Assembly (NCBI GenBank): GCA_016716705.1
Contig: JADJVF010000037.1
Location: 1 to 64,000, forward strand
Length of the DNA: 64,000 nucleotides
Reading direction: 5' to 3'
Source of the DNA: Holophagales bacterium
Lineage (GTDB): Bacteria > Acidobacteriota > Thermoanaerobaculia > UBA5066
In this document: positions 56,245-64,000 of the stretch, piece by piece
How the letters are laid out: every line of letters starts with the position of its first letter
Position numbering within the stretch: the stretch's first letter is position 1
The notes under the pieces: model-generated
The model's input: the letters and a program-made list of their open reading frames with translations, nothing else
What the model was told of the DNA's origin: nothing
The model's database searches: none
Made by a program: the position numbers and the translations under genes

Positions 56245-56502
56245 TCAGGACGCGCGGGCCCCGGCGGGCAGGGCCTCTTCGACGAGCATGACCGGGATGT
56301 CCGAGACGATCGGGTACACCCGGCCGCAGGCGGCGCAGTGGAGGCCCTCGGTCACGACCGGCTCCTCGTCGCGGAACTTGTCGCGGTACTTCTCGACGAC
56401 CTGCGCGGCGGCTCCGGCCTCCAGGGGGCAGAGGGTCACGGACGGTCGCGCTTCGCAGGCCGGGCAGGCGAGGATGGCGAGGAGCTCGGGATCGACGGCC
56501 AT
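56245..56502 (-). CDS. Trm112-family zinc-binding protein
   Basis: An 85-residue protein with LLAILACPACEARP near the N terminus and GLHCAACGRVYPIVSDIPVMLVEEA near the C terminus. This is the YcaR/Trm112 pattern: two cysteine pairs for zinc plus the conserved YPI.D.IP.ML segment. Eukaryotic and archaeal Trm112 activates methyltransferases; bacterial homologs are often found with lipid A or glycan genes, as here next to an O-antigen ligase-like gene. Specific partner unknown. Confidence 0.9.
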   Translation of the reverse strand: MAVDPELLAILACPACEARPSVTLCPLEAGAAAQVVEKYRDKFRDEEPVVTEGLHCAACGRVYPIVSDIPVMLVEEALPAGARAS

Positions 56503-56540
56503 GCCCGGATGCTAGCAGGAGGCGCGGCCGGCGGGACGGA

Positions 56541-57332
56541 TCAGGAGCCGAGCTTTTCCTGGATCGGGGTGATCGACCGGGCCTTCCCGGTCGCCTCGTC
56601 CACGTCGACGACGGCGCCGCAGAGGCGGACGTCGCGCGTGGCCGTCTCCATTCCCCGGGGCGTCTGGAACCGGAACCGCTCGAGGATGTTCTTCGGGTCG
56701 AACCCGATGATCCCCTCGTAGGCGCCGGTCATCCCGGCGTCTCCCTGGTAGGCCGTCCCCTTGGGCAGGACCCGGGCGTCGGCCGTCGGGACGTGGGTGT
56801 GCGTCCCGATGACGAGCGAGACGCGCCCGTCGAACCACCACCCCGTGGCCTGCTTCTCGGATGTCGCCTCGGCGTGGATGTCGACGACGACCACCTTCAG
56901 CTCCGGGCAGGCGGCCTTCATCTCCGAGAGGCAGACGTCGCCGACGCGGAAGGGCGAGTCGGTCGCGGCCATGAAGACCTGCCCCTGCAGGTTCAGGACG
57001 CCGACCGGGATCCCGGCGGGCGTCGACTGGATCGACCAGCCCCGTCCCGGGTTGCCGGGCGGGTAGTTCGCGGGGCGAATGAGGTTCGGGATGTCGTCGA
57101 GGAGGGGAACGAAGTCCTTCTTGTCCCAGATGTGGTTGCCCGACGTGAAGACGTCGATGGGGAGCTTCGAGAGATCCGCGAAGATCTCCACGGTCACGCC
57201 GAACCCCCCGGCCGCGTTCTCGACGTTGACCACCGTGAAGTCGATCGCCTCGCGCGCGATCACCTTTTCCAGCAGCCCGAGAGCCTTCCGGCCCGGCTTT
57301 CCGACGACGTCTCCGACGAACAGGAGCTTCAC
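56541..57332 (-). CDS. ymdB: YmdB-family metallophosphoesterase
   Basis: A 263-residue calcineurin-like phosphoesterase. Metal-binding motifs are complete: FVGDVVGKPGRKAL, VVNVENAAGGFG, FTSGNHIWDKKDF, VVDIHAEATSEKQATGWWFDG and VIGTHTHVPTADARVLP, followed by GDAGMTGAYEGIIGFD. Members hydrolyse 2',3'-cyclic nucleotides; in Bacillus YmdB affects biofilm and motility gene expression. It lies downstream of rny, the same rny-ymdB order as in Firmicutes, which suggests a shared role in RNA turnover. Confidence 0.93.
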   Translation of the reverse strand: MKLLFVGDVVGKPGRKALGLLEKVIAREAIDFTVVNVENAAGGFGVTVEIFADLSKLPIDVFTSGNHIWDKKDFVPLLDDIPNLIRPANYPPGNPGRGWSIQSTPAGIPVGVLNLQGQVFMAATDSPFRVGDVCLSEMKAACPELKVVVVDIHAEATSEKQATGWWFDGRVSLVIGTHTHVPTADARVLPKGTAYQGDAGMTGAYEGIIGFDPKNILERFRFQTPRGMETATRDVRLCGAVVDVDEATGKARSITPIQEKLGS

Positions 57333-57364
57333 GACCTGGTCCTTTCCGGGGGCTCTGACGAACC

Positions 57365-57387
57365 CGCCCCGGGGATCCCCCGGGGCG
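57365..57387 (-). terminator. Hairpin between rny and ymdB
   Basis: A ten-base-pair GC stem (57365-57374 with 57378-57387, loop of three) in the 81-base gap. There is no U-run on the minus side, so it may slow or protect transcript ends without ending transcription. Confidence 0.4.
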
Positions 57388-57413
57388 GCGGGGGTGCCTG
57401 GTTCTTCTCGAGC

Positions 57414-59045
57414 CTACTTGGCGTATTCGACCGCGCGGGTCTCGCGAATGACGGTGATCCGGATCTGGCCGGGGTACTGGAGCTCGGACTGGATCCGCTT
57501 GGCGAGGTCCTTCGACATCCAGAAGCAGTCGGCGTCGGTCACCTGCTTGGCGTCGACGATGACGCGCAGCTCGCGTCCCGCCTGGATGGCGAAGGTCTTC
57601 TCGACCCCCTTCATCCCCTGCGTCATCAGCTCGAGCTTCTCGAGGCGCTTGACGTACGTCTCGATGATCTCGCGCCGCGCGCCGGGCCGGGAGGCCGAGA
57701 TGGCGTCGGCGGCATTCACGAGGACCGCTTCGATCGTCCTCGGCTCGTAGTCGCCGTGGTGGCACTCCATGCCGTGGATGACGGCCTCGCTCTCGCCGTA
57801 CTTCTTCAGCAGCTGCCGGCCGAGCTCGAGGTGCGTCCCCTCCTGCTCGCGGTCGATCGCCTTGCCGATGTCGTGGAGGATGCCGGCGCGCTTGGCGACG
57901 GCGACGTCGACCTTCAGCTCGCTCGCCATGTGGCAGGCGGCCCAGGCGACCTCCTTCGAGTGCTGCAGGACGCTCTGCCCGTAGCTCGTCCGGTACTTCA
58001 GGCGGCCGAGGAGCTTCACGAGCTCCGGGTGGAGGTCGGCGATGCCGAATTCGTAGGCCGCGGCCTCGCCCGTCTTCTTGAGGTCCTCCCAGAGCTCGGC
58101 GCGGACCTTCTCGACGACCTCCTCGATCCGGGCGGGGTGGATCCGCCCGTCCTGGATGAGCCGCTCGAGCGCGCGCCGGGCGACCTCGCGCCGGATCGGG
58201 TCGAACGAGGAGAGGAGGACGGCTTCCGGGGTGTCGTCGATGATGATGTCGACCCCGGTGGCCGCCTCGACGGCGCGGATGTTCCGCCCCTCGCGGCCGA
58301 TGATCCGCCCCTTCATCTCGTCGCTCGGCAGGTCGAGGACGGTGACCGTCGTCTCGGCGACGTAGTCCGAGGCCATCCGCTGGGTCGTCATCGCCAGGAG
58401 GCGCTTCGCCTTCATCTGGGCGTTGTCGACCGCGTCTTCCTCGATGCGCCGGATGAGGCCGGTCGCCTCGAGCCGGGCCTCGTTCTCGAGGTCGCGGATG
58501 AGGTCCTTCTTCGCCTGCTCGGTCGTCAGCCCCGCGATCTGCTCGAGCTTGGTGCGCTGCGCAGCGATCAGCGAGTCGGCCTCCTTCTGGGCCTCCGCCT
58601 CGATCTCGTCGACGTGCTTCTCGCGCTTGTCGAGGTTCTTCGACCTGTTCTCGGCGTCCTGCTCGCGCTTCTCGGCGGTCCCGATCTTCCGGTCGAGCGC
58701 CTCCTCCTTCGTGAGGAGCCGCTTTTCGAGGTCGACGAGCTCGTTACGCCGGCGCGCCACCTCCTCGTCGACGGCCTCGCGGGCCTTGAGGAGATGCTCC
58801 TTGGCGTCGAGCTCGGCCTTCTGCGCCGTGGCCGCGGCCCGCTGGGCCATCGCCTCGGCCTTTCGGACCTCCGCCTCGGCCTGGAGCTTCGCCGTCTCGA
58901 GGACCTTCTTCGCCTCGAGGTCAGCGAGGGCCCGCGCCTGCTCGGCGTTGCCCTTCGTCTTCGTCGCGAGGACGAAGAACACGCCCGCCGCCACGAAGAG
59001 GATCGCGGCTACGGCGATGGCGACGTAGATGACTGGATTCACCAC
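57414..59045 (-). CDS. rny: Ribonuclease Y
   Basis: A 543-residue membrane-anchored endoribonuclease that starts mRNA decay. N-terminal helix (PVIYVAIAVAAILFVAAGVFFVL), a long coiled coil (about 30-200), KH domain (VTVLDLPSDEMKGRIIGREGRNIRAVEAATG) and HD domain (VLQHSKEVAWAACHMASEL, GILHDIGKAIDREQEGTHLELG, VIHGMECHHGDYEP) in the standard order, ending TRAVEYAK. The GTG at 59045 is followed at once by a second GTG, with GGGGG about nine bases upstream. 6S RNA and zapA lie just upstream. Confidence 0.97.
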   Translation of the reverse strand: MVNPVIYVAIAVAAILFVAAGVFFVLATKTKGNAEQARALADLEAKKVLETAKLQAEAEVRKAEAMAQRAAATAQKAELDAKEHLLKAREAVDEEVARRRNELVDLEKRLLTKEEALDRKIGTAEKREQDAENRSKNLDKREKHVDEIEAEAQKEADSLIAAQRTKLEQIAGLTTEQAKKDLIRDLENEARLEATGLIRRIEEDAVDNAQMKAKRLLAMTTQRMASDYVAETTVTVLDLPSDEMKGRIIGREGRNIRAVEAATGVDIIIDDTPEAVLLSSFDPIRREVARRALERLIQDGRIHPARIEEVVEKVRAELWEDLKKTGEAAAYEFGIADLHPELVKLLGRLKYRTSYGQSVLQHSKEVAWAACHMASELKVDVAVAKRAGILHDIGKAIDREQEGTHLELGRQLLKKYGESEAVIHGMECHHGDYEPRTIEAVLVNAADAISASRPGARREIIETYVKRLEKLELMTQGMKGVEKTFAIQAGRELRVIVDAKQVTDADCFWMSKDLAKRIQSELQYPGQIRITVIRETRAVEYAK

Positions 59046-59144
59046 CTGTAGTCCCCCTCGTCTCGAATCTCGTCGAGGGTGACCCTGTGCCGGGAAGCGG
59101 GATCGAGAGACCGGGGTAGTACTGCCGCTAAGACGCCCTCGAGG

Positions 59145-59325
59145 GGAAAAGGCCCCCGCCTCGGCCGTGTGAGCTTGAGTCTTTGAACCCTCGGTAAACC
59201 AGGGCGAACGCCCCGGGGCGACCCGTCAGTTCCCCGGCCGGAGCCGGGGCGTCACAGGGTGGCCGGGCTTCGGGACGTTCAGGGTTCAAATATCGGTTCA
59301 AGGACATGCGCTCAATCACGCACCG
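59145..59325 (-). ncRNA. ssrS: 6S RNA
   Basis: Between zapA and rny, the usual place of ssrS near zapA. The 5' side has CCTTGAACCGATATTTGAACCC (59,281-59,310 on the minus strand), matching the conserved CCTGAGCCGATATTT of 6S RNA; the 3' side has ACCGAGGGTTCAAAGACTCAAG (59,173-59,198), matching the ACCAAGGGTTCAAGG hallmark. The middle holds a GC-rich arm and spacer, and the total of about 180 bases is right. 6S RNA mimics an open promoter and binds sigma70-RNA polymerase in stationary phase. The ends given are approximate. Confidence 0.85.
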
Positions 59326-59339
59326 CGCAGGGTGCCACG

Positions 59340-59672
59340 TCATTCTGTTCCGGCCCTCGCCGGGATCTCCGCAGGCAGGATTCCCAGGATCTCGTCCAGC
59401 TTCTCGACGAGGCGGCCCGCCACGGGGAGGAGCCGCCCCGGATCACCCATCCGGGTCTTCAATCGGTACTGATGAAACTCGTCGGAGACGTTCAGGGCCG
59501 TCAGGATGGCGATTTTCGTCGAGTCGACGGTCGGGGCGTGGGTCGCCACCTCCCGCATCTTCCGGTCCACGAACGCGGCGAGGTCGAGGATGTACTCCGC
59601 CTCTCCGGCCGCGCGGACCGAATACGTCTGTCCGAAGATCTCTACCTGGATGACGGTCGGCCTGTTCTCCAT
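59340..59672 (-). CDS. zapA: Cell division protein ZapA
   Basis: A 110-residue FtsZ-ring-associated protein: VIQVEIFGQTYSVRAAGEAEYILDLAAFVDRKMREVA is the ZapA beta-helix start, with TALNVSDEFHQYRLK the dimer helix. It cross-links FtsZ protofilaments at the division site. It follows a small coiled-coil gene (zapB-like position) by 51 bases and lies just before 6S RNA. Confidence 0.93.
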   Translation of the reverse strand: MENRPTVIQVEIFGQTYSVRAAGEAEYILDLAAFVDRKMREVATHAPTVDSTKIAILTALNVSDEFHQYRLKTRMGDPGRLLPVAGRLVEKLDEILGILPAEIPARAGTE

Positions 59673-59723
59673 CCCGGCAGCTCTCCTTCTCTGCTGCCGA
59701 TCGGGAGAATAGCACGCGCGGCC

Positions 59724-60059
59724 TCAGCCTTCGGCCGCTGGTTCCTCCAAGCTCTTGACCAGACGCTCGATACGGGCACGGACCTCTTCCCGCTCGACGG
59801 CCATCCGGGAGAGCTTCTCGTTCAGCTCGGCCACGTGGACGGCCCCCTCGCGGCTGTCGGTCAATTCGGCCTTCAGCCGGTCCCGTTCGGCGGCCGTCTC
59901 CTCGAGCGCGGCCCGGAGTCGGCCGTTCTCGGCGGCGTTCCCCTGCACGGCGGACAGGAGCCTCGCGACCCGCTCTTCCATCGCGGACAGAAGCTGCTCG
60001 AGCTCCGCGACCGCCGGAGCCGGCTCCTCGGCAGGGACTTTTTCCTTCTTTCCGCTCAT
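59724..60059 (-). CDS. Small coiled-coil protein, ZapB-like position
   Basis: A 111-residue protein, mostly one acidic coiled coil (ELEQLLSAMEERVARLLSAV, LRAALEETAAERDRLKAEL, VHVAELNEKLSRMAVEREEVRARIERLVKSLE). Length, composition and place between pheT and zapA recall the short coiled-coil protein often found beside zapA in Acidobacteriota and Deltaproteobacteria, and a role with ZapA is plausible, but ZapB homology is not demonstrated. The ATG follows AGGAGAACG. Confidence 0.75.
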   Translation of the reverse strand: MSGKKEKVPAEEPAPAVAELEQLLSAMEERVARLLSAVQGNAAENGRLRAALEETAAERDRLKAELTDSREGAVHVAELNEKLSRMAVEREEVRARIERLVKSLEEPAAEG

Positions 60060-60070
60060 CTCGTTCTCCT

Positions 60071-62140
60071 TCAGGCAATTCCGTCCACGGCCGTACCCGG
60101 CACGAGGAGAAGACGCCGGGCGGCTTCGTCGCGCCAGCGGTTGATCTCGTCCCTCCCGAGGGAGCGCTCCGGAGATCCGAAGGCGACCCTGAGGGTCGTC
60201 TTCACGAACCCTTCGGGTACGCCGGCTCCACGCCACAGGTACTTCGCGTCGACCCGGAGGAGCTCGGCCGGGGCGCCCTTTCGGACGGCCTCGTCGAGCG
60301 TCTCCCATCCGACCGACAGAGGATGCGTCACCGTCAGGTCGACGTCGCTTCCGGGGAAGCGCGACGGCATCGCCACGGACGAAGGGGGCGGCGGAACAGG
60401 GATCGCCGCGAGGTCGACGTCCGCGACGACCGCCTCGTCGAGGTCCCATGCGGCGGCGAGCGGGCCCGCGAGAACGCCGACCCAGCCGACGACCACGCCG
60501 CCCGCCACGATCTCGGCCGACCGGCCCGAGGCCAGGAACGGTACCGACACGGGCCGGAACCCCGGGGCCGCGGCGCCGAAGCCGGCGAAGAGGGCCGCGA
60601 CCGCGCCCGAGCCGTCGTAGAAGTCCGCCGGGAGCGCCTCGGCGGCCCAGTGGGTCCCCCGGCGCCCGTGCAGGAGGACCGCCGCGCGCCGGCTCTCGAC
60701 GGGATGCCCCTCGACCAGGGCGTACGACCGGCCGACCTCGAACAGGGAGAGATCGGAGAGTCCGCGGCGGATGTTGTGCCTTGCGGCCCGGAGCAGGCCG
60801 ATGACCGGCGTCGCCCGCATCGTCGTGAAGGGCTCCCCGAGGGCGTTCGCGATCACCGGAGCCGAGCCGGAGACGGCGGATTCGAACGGGGCGTTCTCCT
60901 CGGCCGAGACGAACGAGTAGCTGCACGCTTCGACGAAGCCAGCCGCCGCGAGGACGTCACGGGCCCGATCCTCGCGGGCGAGGATCGGCTCGGCCCAGGT
61001 CGGGTTGAAGGGAGGGGGGAGCACCTCGGGGAGTGCCCCGTACCCGACGACCCGGATGACCTCCTCGATCAGGTCGCACTCCTGCTCGACGTCGACGCGC
61101 CAGGTCGGAACCGTCACGGCGAGGACTCCCGGCGCAGTTTCCGTCACCCCGAAGGCGAGGGCCGAGAGGATCTGGACGCAGCGGCCGAGAGGAACGTCCA
61201 TCCCGAGGAAGGAGACGAGGCGCGCATGTCGGAGCTTCACGACCCTCGACGGGATCTCGCGCGCGAGGACGTCGATCACGCCCCTGGCGACTGTCCCGCC
61301 GCAGTCGGCAACGAGAAGCGCCGTGACCCGGTTCAATCCCTCGACCGTCGTCGCCGGGTCGGTGCCGCGCTCGAAGCGGTGCGAGGCGTCGGTGTGCATC
61401 CCGAGGAGCCGTGCCGTCTTCCTCACCGCCGTGGCGCTGAAGTGGGCCGACTCGAGGAGGACGCGCGTCGTCGACGGCGTGATCGCGGTGTGAAGGCCAC
61501 CCATGACGCCCGCGAGGGCGACGGGCTTCTCGGCGTCGGCGATCACGAGGTGTTCCGGCGAGAGCGTCCGCTCGACCCCGTCGAGCGTGACGAGCGTCTC
61601 TCCGGCGCGCGCCCGCCGCACGACGATCGCGGGACGTCCGTCCGCGCCCTTCGCCAGCGTGTCGAGGTCGAAGGCGTGAAGCGGCTGGCCGAGGTCCCAG
61701 AGGACGTGGTTCGTCGCGTCGACCGGGGAGCTGATCGGGTTCATTCCCGAGGGCGCAGGAGCCGTCTCCTGGACGGCCGGGGAGGCCTCGCGGACCTGGA
61801 CTCCCTCGACGATCCGCGCCGAGTAGCGCGAGCAGAGGGCCGGCTCTTCGATCGTCACCGTCGCCAGCGACGAGGCTTCGAGAGGGCCTTCGGCGGGCGC
61901 CGGTGCGGGAACGTCGCGGAACTCCCGCCCGAGGGCGCAGGCGGCTTCGCGGGCGAGGCCGCGGTGGTTCATCCCGTCGGGGCGGTTCGCCGTCAGCTCG
62001 ACGTCGAGGACGGCGTCCCGGCCCTCCCCTTCCGTCCCTTCGACGATGAAGCCGACGTCGGTCAGCCGGCGGCGGAGCGTCGCGAGGTCGGGGAGCTCTC
62101 CGGGCAGGTACTGCCCGAGCCATTCGAGGCGGAACTTCAT
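60071..62140 (-). CDS. pheT: Phenylalanyl-tRNA synthetase beta subunit, lacking the B2 tRNA-binding domain
   Basis: A 689-residue PheT. The N-terminal B1 piece (FRLEWLGQYLPGELPDLATLRRRLTDVGFIVEG) leads directly to VLDVELTANRPDGMNHRGLAREAA, so the EMAP-type B2 domain (about 110 residues) of ordinary PheT (near 790) is missing. B3/B4 editing region (LDLDTLAKGADGRPAIVVRRAR, GVMGG), B5, catalytic-like core (RTMRATPVIGLLRAARHNIRRGLSDLSLFEVGRSY) and the FDX-ACB anticodon domain (PGSDVDLTVTHPLSVGWETLDE) remain. Near residues 128-136 (61,748-61,775) the expected RRRLL stretch lies in another frame, so a compensating pair of indels is likely. It starts four bases after pheS. Confidence 0.93.
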   Translation of the reverse strand: MKFRLEWLGQYLPGELPDLATLRRRLTDVGFIVEGTEGEGRDAVLDVELTANRPDGMNHRGLAREAACALGREFRDVPAPAPAEGPLEASSLATVTIEEPALCSRYSARIVEGVQVREASPAVQETAPAPSGMNPISSPVDATNHVLWDLGQPLHAFDLDTLAKGADGRPAIVVRRARAGETLVTLDGVERTLSPEHLVIADAEKPVALAGVMGGLHTAITPSTTRVLLESAHFSATAVRKTARLLGMHTDASHRFERGTDPATTVEGLNRVTALLVADCGGTVARGVIDVLAREIPSRVVKLRHARLVSFLGMDVPLGRCVQILSALAFGVTETAPGVLAVTVPTWRVDVEQECDLIEEVIRVVGYGALPEVLPPPFNPTWAEPILAREDRARDVLAAAGFVEACSYSFVSAEENAPFESAVSGSAPVIANALGEPFTTMRATPVIGLLRAARHNIRRGLSDLSLFEVGRSYALVEGHPVESRRAAVLLHGRRGTHWAAEALPADFYDGSGAVAALFAGFGAAAPGFRPVSVPFLASGRSAEIVAGGVVVGWVGVLAGPLAAAWDLDEAVVADVDLAAIPVPPPPSSVAMPSRFPGSDVDLTVTHPLSVGWETLDEAVRKGAPAELLRVDAKYLWRGAGVPEGFVKTTLRVAFGSPERSLGRDEINRWRDEAARRLLLVPGTAVDGIA

Positions 62141-62144
62141 GGCG

Positions 62145-63224
62145 TCAGCTCCACGTCCGGTCGAGGAACCGGACGTCGTTCTCGAAGAGGAGTCGCAGGT
62201 CGGGGATGCCGTGGAGGAGCATCGCGATCCGGTCGATCCCCATTCCGAAGGCGAAGCCGGTGTAGCGCTCCGGGTCGATGCCGGCGTTGGCCAGGACGTT
62301 CGGGTGGACCATCCCGGCGCCCATGATCTCGATCCAGCCCGAGAAGGAGCAGATCCGGCAGCCCTTCTCGCAGAAGGTGCAGCTCACCGCGCAGTCGACG
62401 CCCGGCTCGACGAACGGGAAGAACGTCGGCGCGAGGCGCACCTCGGCGCGCCCCCCGAAGAAGCTCTTCGCGAAGGCCGCGAGCGTCCCGCGCAGGTGGG
62501 CGAAGGTGATTCCCTCGTCGACGACGAGCCCTTCCATCTGGTGGAAGACCGGCGAGTGCCGCGGGTCGATGTCGTCCTTGCGGTAGACGCGCCCGGGGCA
62601 GAGGACCCGGATGGGGGCTTGCGGCTCTCCATCGTCCGCATCTGGACCGGCGACGTGTGCGTCCGGAGGAGAAGCGCGTCGCGCCCCGTCCCGCCTCCCC
62701 TCGACGAAGAACGTGTCGACCGCGTCCCGCGCCGGGTGGTCGGGCGGGAAGTTCAGCGATTCGAAGTTGTACCAGTCCGTTTCGATCTCCGGCCCGTCGG
62801 CGACCTCGTAGCCGAGGCCGCGGAACGAAGCCTCGATCCGGCGCCTCACGACCGTCAGCGGGTGAAGGCGCCCGACCGGGGGGACGCGCGGCGGGAGCGT
62901 CACGTCCACGGCCTTCGCCGCTTCGGCGAGCGAGGCGGCGCGAGCCGCAGCCTCCGCCTCGAGAGCGTCGAGGCGGGCCTCGACCTCCTGCTTGAGGGCG
63001 TTCACGCCGGCACCGAAGGCGGCTTTCTCCTCCTTCGGCACCTCCTTGAGGCGCGCCAGGAGCGCCGTGACGACGCCCTGCTTCTTTCCGAGCCAGCGGA
63101 CCTTCAGCGCCGCGACGTCCGCCGGAAGGAAACCGCCGCGAGGGCTCGCGGCGGCTTCCGACTCGGACAGTTCGGCGGCGAAGAGACCGCGGGCCTCCTC
63201 GACGGAGACCGGGACGGTGCTCAA
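62145..63224 (-). CDS. pheS: Phenylalanyl-tRNA synthetase alpha subunit, two compensating frameshifts
   Basis: A 359-residue class II synthetase subunit with the N-terminal coiled coil, motif 1 region (LTVVRRRIEASFRGLGYEVADGPEIETDWYNFESLNFPPDHPARD), GRVYRKDDIDPRHSPVFHQMEG, and motif 3 GFAFGMGIDRIAMLLHGIPDLR. Between about 62,615 and 62,685 the open frame reads an implausible Arg/Pro/Asp-rich stretch, whereas the next frame reads the conserved ALLLRTHTSPVQMRTMESRKPP. The second shift is at a run of five G (C on the coding strand) at 62,614-62,618 that should have six. A working PheS must contain this stretch, so both shifts are most likely sequence errors. Confidence 0.95.
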   Translation of the reverse strand: MSTVPVSVEEARGLFAAELSESEAAASPRGGFLPADVAALKVRWLGKKQGVVTALLARLKEVPKEEKAAFGAGVNALKQEVEARLDALEAEAAARAASLAEAAKAVDVTLPPRVPPVGRLHPLTVVRRRIEASFRGLGYEVADGPEIETDWYNFESLNFPPDHPARDAVDTFFVEGRRDGARRASPPDAHVAGPDADDGEPQAPIRVLCPGRVYRKDDIDPRHSPVFHQMEGLVVDEGITFAHLRGTLAAFAKSFFGGRAEVRLAPTFFPFVEPGVDCAVSCTFCEKGCRICSFSGWIEIMGAGMVHPNVLANAGIDPERYTGFAFGMGIDRIAMLLHGIPDLRLLFENDVRFLDRTWS

Positions 63225-63240
63225 GCCTTCTCCGTCCGCC

Positions 63241-63603
63241 TCAGGCGGCGGCGAGGGCGCTCTTGGCGGACGAGACGAGCGCCGTGAAGCCCTTCGGGTC
63301 CTGGAAGGCGATCTCGGCGAGGACCTTGCGGTTCACGTCCGAGCCGGCCTTCTTCAGCCCCGCCACCAGCTGCGAGTAGCTGATGTCGTTCATCCGGGCG
63401 GCGGCGTTGATACGGGTGATCCAGAGCCCCCGGAACTCGCGCTTCTTCTGCTTGCGGTCGCGCGTGGCGTAGGCGAGCGAACGCTCGACCTGCAGCTCGG
63501 CGATGCGGAAGCAGTTGTGCTTGGTTCCGTAGTAACCCTTTGCCAGATCCAGGATCCTCTTCCGGCGATCCTTCCTCTTTGTTCCGCGCTTGACGCGAGG
63601 CAT
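63241..63603 (-). CDS. rplT: 50S ribosomal protein L20
   Basis: A 120-residue L20: MPRVKRGTKRKDRRKRILDLAKGYYGTKHNCFRIAELQVERSLAYATRDRKQKKREFRGLWITRINAAARMNDISYSQLVAGLKKAGSDVNRKVLAEIA is textbook in parts and length. L20 binds 23S rRNA early in assembly and, in several phyla, represses its own operon. It lies 21 bases after rpmI and 16 before pheS, so translation factor, ribosomal and synthetase genes form one run. Confidence 0.97.
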   Translation of the reverse strand: MPRVKRGTKRKDRRKRILDLAKGYYGTKHNCFRIAELQVERSLAYATRDRKQKKREFRGLWITRINAAARMNDISYSQLVAGLKKAGSDVNRKVLAEIAFQDPKGFTALVSSAKSALAAA

Positions 63604-63624
63604 GGCCTTATCTCCTCTTCCTTC

Positions 63625-63828
63625 TTACGCGTAGGGAAGCATCTTGCGGACGGTGTGCTCGTCCGCCTTGGCGACGAGACTCGACTTGGCGAGCTGGCGC
63701 TTCCGGCCGGAGGCCTTCTTCGTCAGGATGTGCCGCTTCATCGCGTTGCCGCGCTTGAACTTTCCGTTTGCGGTGATCGTGAAGCGCTTCGCGGCGCCGC
63801 GGTGGGTCTTCCTCTTGTGGGTGGCCAT
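63625..63828 (-). CDS. rpmI: 50S ribosomal protein L35
   Basis: A 67-residue very basic protein: ATHKRKTHRGAAKRFTITANGKFKRGNAMKRHILTKKASGRKRQLAKSSLVAKADEHTVRKMLPYA fits L35 from end to end in parts and size. It binds the large subunit rRNA. Position between infC and rplT is the standard order. Confidence 0.97.
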   Translation of the reverse strand: MATHKRKTHRGAAKRFTITANGKFKRGNAMKRHILTKKASGRKRQLAKSSLVAKADEHTVRKMLPYA

Positions 63829-63886
63829 GGGCCGGGTTCTCCTTGCTCCAACTTGGTCCCAGGTTCGGTTCTGAGGCCGGGAAAGA

Positions 63887-64000
63887 TCAGTGTTTCTTCG
63901 GCGGTCCGAAGATCAGGTGCATCCGGTTGCCGAGCATCTCGGGGTTGCCCTCGGCGTGGGCCTTCCCCTCGAGGTCCTTGGCGAGGCGCTGGAGGACCTT
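63887..64000 (-). CDS. infC: Translation initiation factor IF-3, 3' end only
   Basis: The last 37 codons of infC at the window edge: VLQRLAKDLEGKAHAEGNPE followed by MLGNRMHLIFGPPKK and a stop. This is the C-terminal IF-3 domain that binds the 30S platform. The gene leads the infC-rpmI-rplT-pheST run; its unusual start codon and leader, if present, lie outside the window. Confidence 0.9.
   Translation of the reverse strand, partial: KVLQRLAKDLEGKAHAEGNPEMLGNRMHLIFGPPKKH

Noticed and set aside
1..64000. CRISPR arrays, prophage, insertion sequences, biosynthetic gene cluster
   Set aside because: No regularly spaced repeats, transposase, integrase, phage structural or megasynthase motifs were seen on either strand.

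Overview
The window is GC-rich (roughly 70% by eye) bacterial chromosome, densely coded, with long same-strand runs of genes that overlap by 4 bases. A TamA/TamB pair, porins, lipoproteins and an O-antigen ligase-like protein indicate a diderm. A Cys/Met leader, frequent GTG/TTG starts and the infC-rpmI-rplT-pheST-zapA-6S-rny-ymdB order suggest something like an Acidobacteriota member (for example Thermoanaerobaculia), but that placement is inference. I see no prophage, insertion sequence, CRISPR array or secondary-metabolite cluster.

Layout. 1-3.6 kb: broken FHA and Ser/Thr kinase genes and a secreted beta-propeller protein. 4.6-8.2 kb: a minus-strand flavinylation operon (ApbE FMN transferase, porin, FMN-binding protein, four-helix membrane protein) behind a near-consensus promoter. 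8.3-15.2 kb: an AstE-like hydrolase, a large secreted M4 protease, a zinc-ribbon protein and lipoproteins. 15.3-18.8 kb: a methionine operon metY-aspartokinase-metX preceded by a promoter, a 56-codon leader peptide with a Cys/Met run, and an intrinsic terminator, the layout of a transcription attenuator. 18.8-39.4 kb: an accessory stretch with an AGE-like lipoprotein, two methyltransferases, a PilZ-like protein, a transporter-HEAT-cNMP fusion, an EAL protein, a phosphodiesterase, an atypical prenyl synthase, a chemoreceptor fused to a peptide-binding domain, an RsbW/STAS pair, two putative proteases and a creatininase. 39.8-64 kb: tRNA-Asp and then an almost unbroken minus-strand core run, read from the right edge: infC, rpmI, rplT, pheS, pheT, coiled coil, zapA, 6S RNA, rny, ymdB, Trm112-like, O-antigen ligase, xseA, xseB, ispA, dxs, two alcohol dehydrogenases, tlyA, nadK, tamB, tamA.

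Quality warning. At least ten genes carry single-base frameshifts. They include essential or core genes: pheS has two compensating shifts that put its conserved motif 2 out of frame, and xseA has one near its 3' end. This looks like uncorrected indel error in the assembly more than pseudogene formation, so broken genes here should be read with caution.
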